Below are positions 51,555 through 58,526 of a stretch of DNA of 64,000 bases, one piece after another. The notes under the pieces are model-generated. The model was not told the origin of the DNA, made no database searches, and saw only the letters and a list, made by a program, of their open reading frames with translations. The first letter of the stretch is position 1, and each line of letters begins with the position of its first letter. Source of the stretch: an uncultured Prevotellaceae bacterium (GTDB lineage: Bacteria; Bacteroidota; Bacteroidia; Bacteroidales; Muribaculaceae); NCBI GenBank assembly GCA_900320055.1, contig ONQS01000010.1:1-64000 (forward strand), in the 5' to 3' direction. The position numbers were made by a program, and so were the translations under genes.

Positions 51555-53864
51555 CTATTTGACCACAACCTTGCGCGAGCAGATATCGCCCGCCACCACA
51601 TAGGTACCTGCAGGCAACTTCACCGTCTGGTCGCCAGGCTTGGATACGGTGGCACGCAATTCCGCATCCATATCGTAGATTTCCAAGACCTCTCCGTCGC
51701 TCAGATGCTCCACGAGGATGCCACCTGCGGTCGGCACGGCGTCCCACATCATGGACATCGATGACGGAGCCGACAGCAGCAGGTCGATCAGTGCAGTCAC
51801 ATCGGTAATGCTGACCGTATGGTCGCCATTGACGTCGGCAGCCGACGGGTCGACCGCAGAACCGCCATCGTTCAACAGATAGTCGATCAGCGAGGTCACA
51901 TCGGTAATACTGATGGTTCCGTCACCGTTCACATCGCCCTGCAAGTGAGGCTTGGCAGTAACGGTACCATTCACATCGGCATAGGCGCTTGCCTTGCCCG
52001 TTGTGGCCGAAACCAAGCCCTCGAAGTCGCCGACAGCGCTTGTAGCAGCCAAGCGTACGTAGAACACTTCTCCTGAGGGATCGAGTGTGAGCGTGCGGCT
52101 CCAACTGCGTTTGTCCAGGCTTAACAAGAAGTTGCCCTCAACGCTCAATGTGATGTTCTCGGTATTGTTCTCGGAGGTAACCGTTGCCGACACGACTGTC
52201 GATTCACCATCCTGCTCAGCGGTAATGGCCGGAATCGAAGTGATGGCAAGCGACGGCTCGGCAGGCACTACAGGATTGCTCGTGATAGCGATATCATCAA
52301 TGTTGAGACGCGCTCCAGCGGTTTGCAGGATTTTGAAGCGCACCCGGCCCGTTACATTCACGTTGAAGATGTACTGTTGCCATGTCGCGTTAGGCTTGCA
52401 TGTGGCAGCGGGCGTCCAGGTGCTGCCGCCATTGGTGCTGTATTGCAGTTGCAGAGTAGGCGCCGTCTCACTGCTGCTCCAGTTAGCGGCATAGAAGGTC
52501 ACCTTGCTGGCGCCATCGTCCAAATCCTCGGCCATCTCGATATAGGAATCCGATGTCTTGCCGAAGCGGCAACTCAACTTGTCATTACAATTGGCATCGC
52601 CACTCCAGATGCCTACATCAGAAGTGTTCCACTTGAAAGCATGGCCCTGAATCGAGGTCGTCGCGTAACTATCATATCCCGTGCATCCTTCCCATGTCTC
52701 AACAACCTCGGTGCCACCAGTCTGTCCGCCAGCGTTGTAGGTAGCGGTAAGGGTGACGTTGCTCGAGACCTCGGTGCTGGAGATGGTCAGTCGGCCCGTC
52801 GCATTGGCAGCGGTGCCGTTATAGGTGACCGTTACACTTGAGCCGGCATTGACAGCAGCGGCCGTCAGCGTCGCTGGCGACACACTGAAACCCGTACCAG
52901 AAACCGAGACTGTAACAGCCTTGGTGAGGTAAACGCCCTTGACGGTGACAGTCTTGCTCACCCCAGAGCCGGTGTTGGTTCCCACGTTGATGGTCGAGCC
53001 ATTGGCCGGCGACGAGAGTGTGGGCGTATTGGCCGTGCCGCCATTCCAAGTGTTACCCGTCTGATTGCCCCAGAGGTACTCGGCCAATTCGGGATGATCG
53101 ATAAAGGGGTTACGGTTATGCTGAATGCCATAGACGGCTTCGTTGCGGTTAGACTCGAGGGTGCTCACCGGATCGTTGCGGTGCCATTCCAGCAACTGGC
53201 TTATGGCCCACGGCGTGAGATGCTTGTATGACGAGTTGGTAAACACTGCAGAGCCTTCAGTCTTAGTCCACGAGCCCACACGATCCATATAGCGCACTAC
53301 CATATAGAAATAGGTGCGGGCAAAATCTCCCTTATACTCATCGGCAACCTCAAACACCGTTCCCGAGTATCCGTTATGGGTGCAAGTTCCCAACTTGCCA
53401 GTGCCCCAAGTGGTTCCACGATCACAGTCGCCAAAGGGGTAATTACCGCGTTTGCTGTTCACAAAGCCATCAACGGGATACATGTGATACAAATCTGTAT
53501 ACATGGTGTCAGTCTCACCGTTATTACCGCCCCACCAACTGTTGGGCACCGAGTGCTCACGATTGTAACAGTTGCCTACGTCACTATATGTTCCGCACTG
53601 ATCGGTACTGTAAGTGAATTGGGAGTTGGAGTAGCGGTCGATGATGGTTGTACCATTACAGTCCGTTGTCTTGAACTTTTCCCACAGTTTGTTATAATAG
53701 ATCATGTAGTGACCCTTAATCTTCTGATGGAGGCTGAGCATCAGTTCCCGATCAGCCTTGCCCATAGCGGTGCTGTAATAACCATTGGGGATTGCCGCTG
53801 ATGACTGAAGGCCGATGAACAGGGCCATAACTATCAACAGCAAGTAGTGCAGATTCTTCTTCAT
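51555..53864 (-). CDS. Secreted endonuclease I family nuclease with dockerin-like repeats and a type IX-like C-terminal domain
   Basis: 769 residues with a signal peptide (MKKNLHYLLLIVMALF to about SSA-AIP). The endonuclease I domain shows NREHSVPNSWWGG at 101-113 and TDLYHMYPVDGFVNSKRGN near 123-141. Ig-like and MAM/jelly-roll domains like those of the paralogue at 1334 follow, then another beta domain. Two dockerin-type repeats (GDVNGDGTISITDVT at 643 and ADVNGDHTVSITDVT) come next, and a C-terminal module with LEIYDMDAEL, LPAGTYVVAG and a final RKVVVK. This last module resembles the sorting domain of the type IX secretion system. The paralogue lacks it and ends at the dockerin. Confidence 0.88.
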   Translation of the reverse strand: MKKNLHYLLLIVMALFIGLQSSAAIPNGYYSTAMGKADRELMLSLHQKIKGHYMIYYNKLWEKFKTTDCNGTTIIDRYSNSQFTYSTDQCGTYSDVGNCYNREHSVPNSWWGGNNGETDTMYTDLYHMYPVDGFVNSKRGNYPFGDCDRGTTWGTGKLGTCTHNGYSGTVFEVADEYKGDFARTYFYMVVRYMDRVGSWTKTEGSAVFTNSSYKHLTPWAISQLLEWHRNDPVSTLESNRNEAVYGIQHNRNPFIDHPELAEYLWGNQTGNTWNGGTANTPTLSSPANGSTINVGTNTGSGVSKTVTVKGVYLTKAVTVSVSGTGFSVSPATLTAAAVNAGSSVTVTYNGTAANATGRLTISSTEVSSNVTLTATYNAGGQTGGTEVVETWEGCTGYDSYATTSIQGHAFKWNTSDVGIWSGDANCNDKLSCRFGKTSDSYIEMAEDLDDGASKVTFYAANWSSSETAPTLQLQYSTNGGSTWTPAATCKPNATWQQYIFNVNVTGRVRFKILQTAGARLNIDDIAITSNPVVPAEPSLAITSIPAITAEQDGESTVVSATVTSENNTENITLSVEGNFLLSLDKRSWSRTLTLDPSGEVFYVRLAATSAVGDFEGLVSATTGKASAYADVNGTVTAKPHLQGDVNGDGTISITDVTSLIDYLLNDGGSAVDPSAADVNGDHTVSITDVTALIDLLLSAPSSMSMMWDAVPTAGGILVEHLSDGEVLEIYDMDAELRATVSKPGDQTVKLPAGTYVVAGDICSRKVVVK

Positions 53865-53914
53865 GATGAGTTTTGATATAAGAAATAATTGATTTGACGT
53901 CGTTTAGAAGGCTG

Positions 53915-53922
53915 CAAAGTTA
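53915..53922 (-). promoter_or_regulatory. -7 box of the second endonuclease gene
   Basis: The minus strand reads TAACTTTG, 50 bases before the ATG at 53864. The tandem repeat begins 4 bases upstream of it, so the repeat occupies the -33 region and beyond. Confidence 0.5.
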
Positions 53923-53925
53923 GGC

Positions 53926-54057
53926 AAAATTTGCGCAAGTCGAACACAATACCAAATTTATTTGAGTATTGTTGAGACGAAGCCAAATTTATCTAAAATT
54001 TGCGCAAGTCGAACACAATACCAAATTTATTTGAGTATTGTTGAGACGAAGCCAAAT
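53926..54057. repeat. Two-copy tandem repeat, period 69
   Basis: Positions 53926-53988 and 53995-54057 are identical over 63 bases. Each copy contains the inverted repeat ACAATAC...GTATTGT around an AT-rich loop, so each can form a small hairpin or bind a dimeric protein. Located directly upstream of a promoter. Confidence 0.95.
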
Positions 54058-54279
54058 ATACACAAATAAAATTTTGAGTCTATAGTCTCATGATTCTTAT
54101 TTTTAGAAATTTTGCATAACCTCAATCACCCCCTCCATCGCACCTGTAATGGCTCGAACAGCCATATAATGCGGTATGAAGAGAGATTTTAGTGCTCCAA
54201 ACAGTCCACAAAAGTGGATAAAATTACCTTTTTAATATTTCTTAACAGATTTTTTTTATTCTAGTCCATTTTATGGCAG

Positions 54280-54287
54280 TAATTTTG
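54280..54287 (+). promoter_or_regulatory. -7 box of the candidate small RNA
   Basis: TAATTTTG matches TAnnTTTG and is followed, within about 60 bases, by a terminator hairpin with no gene in between. No good -33 TTTG is present. Confidence 0.45.
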
Positions 54288-54292
54288 CAGCA

Positions 54293-54380
54293 CATTTTTA
54301 AGGTAATAATTTTTTTCATAAGGTAAAGATTTAAGAGATTGGATTAGACTCGCCGGGATGGCGAGTCTATTTTCATTTTA
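54293..54380 (+). ncRNA. Candidate small RNA of about 85-90 nt
   Basis: The interval runs from the expected start after the TAATTTTG box to the T-rich end of a perfect 10 bp hairpin (TAGACTCGCC/GGCGAGTCTA). It has no start codon with a meaningful frame. The 5' part is AT-rich and carries two copies of TAAGGTAA. The 3' part is a strong intrinsic terminator. I do not recognise a known RNA family. Confidence 0.4.
54345..54380 (+). terminator. Intrinsic terminator of the candidate small RNA
   Basis: A 10 bp perfect stem (54345-54354 with 54360-54369), loop GGGAT, followed by TTTTCATTTTA. Confidence 0.8.
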
Positions 54381-54437
54381 ATCACGTCTATTGTCTTAAC
54401 CCGATGGGGGGATAGAAGTCCATTTTTCATGTCGCGA

Positions 54438-54469
54438 TTTGGCAGGATGAGAAAAAAGGTGTAATTTCG
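54438..54469 (+). promoter_or_regulatory. Promoter TTTG-N20-TAATTTCG of the thioredoxin-like lipoprotein gene
   Basis: TTTG at 54438-54441, 20 bases, TAATTTCG at 54462-54469 (one mismatch in the -7 box). The ATG is at 54510. Confidence 0.6.
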
Positions 54470-54509
54470 CACGGTTTTTCAATATAGCAATATTCACAAC
54501 ACAGATACA

Positions 54510-55592
54510 ATGAAGAAGATCATCCTGATGATGGTTGCCATAGCCCTGCTGACGGCATGTGACGGCAACAAATTTCAAGTCGAAGGCACTGTGGAGGGCG
54601 CCAACGACTCTACGACCCTGATTCTCGAGCAATCGAGCAATGGCGAGTGGTTCATCCTTGACTCGGTGAAGGTGGACAAGAACGGACACTTCAGCGTAAG
54701 CGCTCCCGCTCCCGAAGTTCCCAACATCTTCCAGTTGAGACTGGGAGGCCAGACCATCTGTTTTCCCATCGACAGCCTGGATCACCTGACCATCAAGAGC
54801 AACCTGGCCAACTTTGGCAGTGATTACACCATCAGCGGCAGCGAGCACGCCGAGCAGGTCATGAAGATAGACAAAGAGGCGATGCAATTGGCTGGCGGCA
54901 AGGGCACTGCTGCCCAACTCCAGTCGTGGAAAGACCAATTGGCTCGCCAGATCGTTGCCGACCCGAGCGGTATCGTGGCCTACTACACTATCAACAAGTA
55001 TATCGACGGCAAGCCGCTGTTTGATCCCACCAACGACAACGACCTGCGCATCATCGGAGCCGTAGCCAACGCGTTCAACTCGTTCCGTCCCGATGATCCC
55101 CGCACAGACTATCTGGTCAATCTGCTGCTGAACGGGCAGCGCCGTCGCCGCGCGATGAGCGCCCCGAGCGACACCGTCTATGCCGACGTGGCCAGCATCA
55201 TTGACATCAAGTTGCAGGACTACGACGGCAAGGAGTACAGCCTGTCGAAAGTGGCAGCCGACAACCGCGTCGTCCTGCTCGACTTCACGGCCTACACAAT
55301 CGACATCTCGCCCCGCCTGAACAAACTGCTCAACGACATCTACCAGCAGTATCACAGCCGCGGCCTGACCATCTATCAGGTGAGTGTTGACCAGGACAAC
55401 GTCGCCTGGCGCCAATCGGCACAGAACCTGCCTTGGATCACCGTGTTTGATCCCCTCAGCATCAATTCCCAGAATGTGGGCGCCTATAACGTAACAGGCA
55501 TTCCCACCACATTCATCATCAAGAACGGTGAAATCGTGGAGCGTGTCGAGGACGCCTCGCAGTTGAAGACTGCCGTTGCCAAGTATATGTGA
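54510..55592 (+). CDS. Thioredoxin-fold lipoprotein (DUF4369/AhpC-TSA type) lacking the CXXC motif
   Basis: 360 residues. MKKIILMMVAIALLTAC has a lipobox with Cys17, so it is predicted to be anchored at a membrane surface. An N-terminal beta domain of the DUF4369 type (FQVEGTVEGANDSTTLILEQ) precedes a thioredoxin/TlpA-like domain from about residue 225 (YDGKEYSLSKVAADNRVVLLDFTAYTIDISPRLN). Where TlpA proteins have WCxxC the sequence is AYTIDIS, so the redox cysteines are missing. The cis-Pro loop GIPTTFII is kept. Disulfide exchange is therefore unlikely; a binding or structural role is possible. Confidence 0.85.
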   Translation: MKKIILMMVAIALLTACDGNKFQVEGTVEGANDSTTLILEQSSNGEWFILDSVKVDKNGHFSVSAPAPEVPNIFQLRLGGQTICFPIDSLDHLTIKSNLANFGSDYTISGSEHAEQVMKIDKEAMQLAGGKGTAAQLQSWKDQLARQIVADPSGIVAYYTINKYIDGKPLFDPTNDNDLRIIGAVANAFNSFRPDDPRTDYLVNLLLNGQRRRRAMSAPSDTVYADVASIIDIKLQDYDGKEYSLSKVAADNRVVLLDFTAYTIDISPRLNKLLNDIYQQYHSRGLTIYQVSVDQDNVAWRQSAQNLPWITVFDPLSINSQNVGAYNVTGIPTTFIIKNGEIVERVEDASQLKTAVAKYM

Positions 55593-55620
55593 TCGGCAGG
55601 CATAGCAACCGGAATAAAAT

Positions 55621-55660
55621 GCCGGCAGCAGAATGTTGATAAATCCATTCTGCTGCCGGT
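55621..55660. terminator. Bidirectional terminator between the thioredoxin-like and glycosyltransferase genes
   Basis: GCCGGCAGCAGAATG pairs with CATTCTGCTGCCGGT (one G-T pair), loop of 10 bases, between convergent stops at 55592 and 55690. Confidence 0.75.
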
Positions 55661-55689
55661 ATTGTTATTAATATCCTGCTCTGGCGCTG

Positions 55690-56805
55690 TTACAGCAACG
55701 ACTGCCAGAAGTCCAGGTAACGCTGAGCCACCACCGCGGCGGCATTATGCTTCTCGACAAAGATGCGGCTGGCACGTGCCATCTGCGGCATCTGATCGCG
55801 ATGCTCTACCAGCCAGGCCAGTTTGCGGTCGATGTCTCCCTCGACCAGAGGCGACACATTGACGATAGGCTTGTTGGCTGTTTCGCCAATCAGGTCATAG
55901 TACTCAGGCTCAGCCCCCGAGACGGCCACGAGCCCTTGAGCCATTGCAATCAAGGCATTAGTACCCGGCGTGTAACTATAGAGTTGATCCAGTATCACGT
56001 GAGCATCACGCATGCGTCGCGTGTATTCGTCATAGGGCAGGTTCTCGACCACCTCCAGTTCGGTAATGCCTGGATAACGGTCGTGCACACGCTTCATCGC
56101 AGCCAGCAAGCGGTCGGTCCCCTTGATGACGTGGCGGTCGCGCTGGATGCCGATAAAGAGCCTCAACTTGTCGGGCGCCTGTTCCAGCGGACGGTATTTG
56201 AGCGACTCCACATCGATGGGAATGCCACCATAGGCCACACGGTCGCCCAGTACGGGCTTGTAGGCCGCATAGTACTCGTAGAGGCATGCCACGGCACCAT
56301 CGATGCCGGACAGGATGTGGTCGCTGTGCTCCCGCATGAATGGCTGCTGCCAGTTGTCCTGCTGCTGCGCCACATACTCCGACGACCCCACGTAGGGTGA
56401 AGGCTCGTCGCCCAGCATATAATCACTGTAACGGAAAGTGTGCCCATCATGGCAGGCATCGTAATAAACCATATCGGTAGCCAGTGCCGACAGCACCACC
56501 CGGCGATTGTTCTGCTTGAGGTAGTCAAACACCCGTGCCACACGATGCGGCTTGAGACGCAGAAAGATGGGCGATGCGATCTCGACGATGTCATAGCCCG
56601 TCATCAGCGGCAAAGCCCGCTTGATGTCCATCAGGTAACGAAAGGTTCCCAGCAAGCCCGGACGGCGCAGCAGGTTGATGTCGCGATGTGTGTCCATCCA
56701 ACGAGAACCGTCGGATGCCACTGTCGCCTCATGTCCCATGCGCCTCAATTCCTGAGCGAGGCAATTGTGCATATTGCTTGCGTCTCCAGCAAATAATATC
56801 TTCAT
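55690..56805 (-). CDS. GT-B fold glycosyltransferase (GT4-like)
   Basis: 371 residues from the ATG at 56805 (MKILFAGDASNMHNCLAQELRRMGHEAT). The C-terminal half has LFIGIQRDRHVIKGTDRLLAAM, LPYDEYTRRMRDAHVILDQLYSYTPGTNALIAMAQGLVAVSGAEPEYY, which is the donor-binding region of GT4-like enzymes. In-frame codons further upstream cross the promoter and are rejected. The predicted transcription start is only a few bases before this ATG, so the message may be leaderless. Divergent from a GT2 gene 86 bases away. Substrate unknown, possibly lipopolysaccharide or a surface glycan. Confidence 0.82.
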   Translation of the reverse strand: MKILFAGDASNMHNCLAQELRRMGHEATVASDGSRWMDTHRDINLLRRPGLLGTFRYLMDIKRALPLMTGYDIVEIASPIFLRLKPHRVARVFDYLKQNNRRVVLSALATDMVYYDACHDGHTFRYSDYMLGDEPSPYVGSSEYVAQQQDNWQQPFMREHSDHILSGIDGAVACLYEYYAAYKPVLGDRVAYGGIPIDVESLKYRPLEQAPDKLRLFIGIQRDRHVIKGTDRLLAAMKRVHDRYPGITELEVVENLPYDEYTRRMRDAHVILDQLYSYTPGTNALIAMAQGLVAVSGAEPEYYDLIGETANKPIVNVSPLVEGDIDRKLAWLVEHRDQMPQMARASRIFVEKHNAAAVVAQRYLDFWQSLL

Positions 56806-56813
56806 AGCGGGTG

Positions 56814-56845
56814 CAAAAGTAGGACTTATTTTGCACTTTATCAAA
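56814..56845 (-). promoter_or_regulatory. Promoter TTTG-N20-TACTTTTG of the GT-B gene
   Basis: On the minus strand TTTG (56845-56842), 20 bases, TACTTTTG (56821-56814). The box ends 8 bases before the ATG, so the leader would be about 4 bases or less. Confidence 0.6.
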
Positions 56846-56891
56846 AAAAGCACTACCTTTACCCCGATAAACCGAGCAATCAAGCATCGAT

Positions 56892-57872
56892 ATGGAGGTC
56901 ACAATCATCATCCCCGTCTATAACCGCGCGACGGTCGTCGGCGCCACATTGCAGAGCGTTGTGGATCAAACACACCGCCCGCTGCAGGTGGTGCTGGTGG
57001 ACAATGACAGTACCGACGACACCATGCAGGTGCTGGAAACCTTCAAGCGGGAACACCCTGGTGCCGACATGAGCATCGTCATCACCAGCGAGTCACACCA
57101 CACTGCCGGCGCAGCACGTAACAAGGGATTTGAGCAGGCCACCGGCGAATGGGTCCTCTTCTATGACAGCGACGACATCATGGCTCCAGATCTGGTATCC
57201 TCCTATGTGCGCATCATCGAGCGGGCCCAGAAGCACGGCAGGTCGCTGGACCTGATCAGCGCCCGCTCTACCCTCGTCTTTCCCGACGGCAGCCGCCGTC
57301 CCGCCCCATTTCACCGTCACGACCTGTTTGCCAACCACATCCTGCACGGTCAACTGGCAACGCAGCGCTATGCCGTGCGACGCGCCTACTTTGCCGACAG
57401 CGATGGCTGGAACATCGATCTGCCCGGATGGAATGACTGGGAACTGGGATTGAGGCTGCTGCTGGGCAACCCTCACGTGGCCTATATGGGCGGCAGGTCC
57501 CGCATCATCATCTACCACAACGGTAACGACTCGATTACAGGCACCGAGTTCCACAGCCGCCAGGGACAGTGGGAACACGTCATCGACATCATGAAGGGGG
57601 AAGTGGCATGCTCAAGACTGAAACCCCGCCTGAAACAGCGTTTCGGACGACTGCTGGAGTACCGCCGCATGGTCCTTGCCGCACAGTATGAGCGTGAAGG
57701 ATATCCTCAACTGGCCAAACCCTTATGCCAGCAAGCCTATCAATCCCTCAAGGACTCTTACCGCGACTCGCGGCGATGGCGCTGGCTGGTGGCTCCTGTC
57801 ACGAGGCGCCTGTTTGCCCGCATCGCTGCCGGCAAGCGGGGCTCGGCTCGCATCGCCCGTCTCCTGTACTAG
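56892..57872 (+). CDS. Glycosyltransferase family 2
   Basis: 326-residue GT-A enzyme: VTIIIPVYNRATVVGATLQSV, VLVDNDSTDDT and LFYDSDDIMAPDL as the DxD-type motif. The C-terminal 70 residues are rich in Arg and Lys (SRRWRWLVAPVTRRLFARIAAGKRGSARIA is the basic tail region), which may hold it at the membrane. A weak -7 box TACCTTTA lies at 56854-56861. Divergent from the GT-B gene; both may act on the same glycan. It ends at its own terminator. Confidence 0.88.
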   Translation: MEVTIIIPVYNRATVVGATLQSVVDQTHRPLQVVLVDNDSTDDTMQVLETFKREHPGADMSIVITSESHHTAGAARNKGFEQATGEWVLFYDSDDIMAPDLVSSYVRIIERAQKHGRSLDLISARSTLVFPDGSRRPAPFHRHDLFANHILHGQLATQRYAVRRAYFADSDGWNIDLPGWNDWELGLRLLLGNPHVAYMGGRSRIIIYHNGNDSITGTEFHSRQGQWEHVIDIMKGEVACSRLKPRLKQRFGRLLEYRRMVLAAQYEREGYPQLAKPLCQQAYQSLKDSYRDSRRWRWLVAPVTRRLFARIAAGKRGSARIARLLY

Positions 57873-57897
57873 GTCGCAACGATTCCACAAGACACGA

Positions 57898-57932
57898 CAA
57901 TGGCTTGCAGACACGATGCCTGCAAGCCATTG
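57898..57932. terminator. Bidirectional terminator after the GT2 gene
   Basis: CAATGGCTTGCAG and CTGCAAGCCATTG are perfect complements (13 bp) around a 9-base loop, between convergent stops at 57872 and 57960. Confidence 0.8.
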
Positions 57933-57959
57933 ATTGATAAACCTGAAAAAAAACCTTAG

Positions 57960-58253
57960 TTACCTGATATATCCTGCTACAACATATACGATGCCGGTGC
58001 GCGTAGGAATCATCCGATACAGTACACCGTTGGCAGTCCAGAGGCGTTCGCGGTTGATGATGATGAACTTACCGCCAGCGGGACGATGGGTGAAGCGTTT
58101 GCCAACCTCCGGACGATGAGCGATGTGCATTCTGCGCTCGATACGGTGCTTGGGCTTAGCCACGTGACGATGCTTGTGATTGGCCGCCATAGCAGTGCTA
58201 GGCATGAGTAACGCGATAGTCGCGATTACACTCATTAAAATTTTCGTTTTCAT
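57960..58253 (-). CDS. Small secreted His/Arg-rich protein
   Basis: 97 residues from the ATG at 58253 with a clear signal peptide (MKTKILMSVIATIALLMPSTAMA, cleavage before ANHKHR). The mature part is very basic and histidine-rich (HKHRHVAKPKHRIERRMHIAHRP) and ends in a short beta-rich stretch, ANGVLYRMIPTRTGIVYVVAGY. I do not recognise the family. It is divergent from a zinc/cadmium ATPase gene whose product also has a His-rich N terminus, so a metal-binding periplasmic role is a thought. It has its own -7 box. Confidence 0.75.
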   Translation of the reverse strand: MKTKILMSVIATIALLMPSTAMAANHKHRHVAKPKHRIERRMHIAHRPEVGKRFTHRPAGGKFIIINRERLWTANGVLYRMIPTRTGIVYVVAGYIR

Positions 58254-58343
58254 AATCGTCTGCGTTTTATGCTTTGGCCAGTTGTGCGACCTCGGCTGGT
58301 GAAACAATTTGTGGTTATCTGTCTATTAGACCCCAAAGCATGC

Positions 58344-58351
58344 CAAAAGTA
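58344..58351 (-). promoter_or_regulatory. -7 box of the small secreted protein gene
   Basis: The minus strand reads TACTTTTG, about 90 bases before the ATG. No -33 TTTG at the expected distance. Confidence 0.4.
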
Positions 58352-58483
58352 AAATGCCGCATCTTGAGTTATCGACGCTCGAGGAGATTTCACCGATAAA
58401 ACCACCATTTCGACAGATGTTCCATCAGAGGTGTTCAGCATCCAGCAAGCGCAATTTGCAACCCGGTTGCACAGGATTGTGCG

Positions 58484-58491
58484 TACCTTTG
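58484..58491 (+). promoter_or_regulatory. -7 box of the P-type ATPase gene
   Basis: TACCTTTG matches TAnnTTTG, 35 bases before the ATG at 58527. This supports rejecting the upstream in-frame codons from 58431, which lie before the promoter. Confidence 0.55.
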
Positions 58492-58526
58492 TCACAACAA
58501 AAAACAATCAAAACACAGATAACGCT

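Larger units (their letters stand above)
53865..54509. other. Intergenic region with tandem repeat and candidate small RNA
   Basis: 645 bases, strongly AT-rich, between divergent genes. It contains the endonuclease promoter box (53915-53922), a 69-base-period tandem repeat (53926-54057), a promoter-terminator pair that may define a small RNA (54280-54380), and the promoter of the following lipoprotein gene (54438-54469). No coding region seen. Confidence 0.6.

Noticed and set aside
53926..54057. CRISPR array
   Set aside because: Only two adjacent copies with a 6-base spacing and no variable spacers; it is a simple tandem duplication.
54396..55415. 339-codon antisense frame over the thioredoxin-like lipoprotein gene
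   Set aside because: It runs into the lipoprotein's promoter region and has no recognisable features, whereas the plus-strand gene has a lipobox and promoter.
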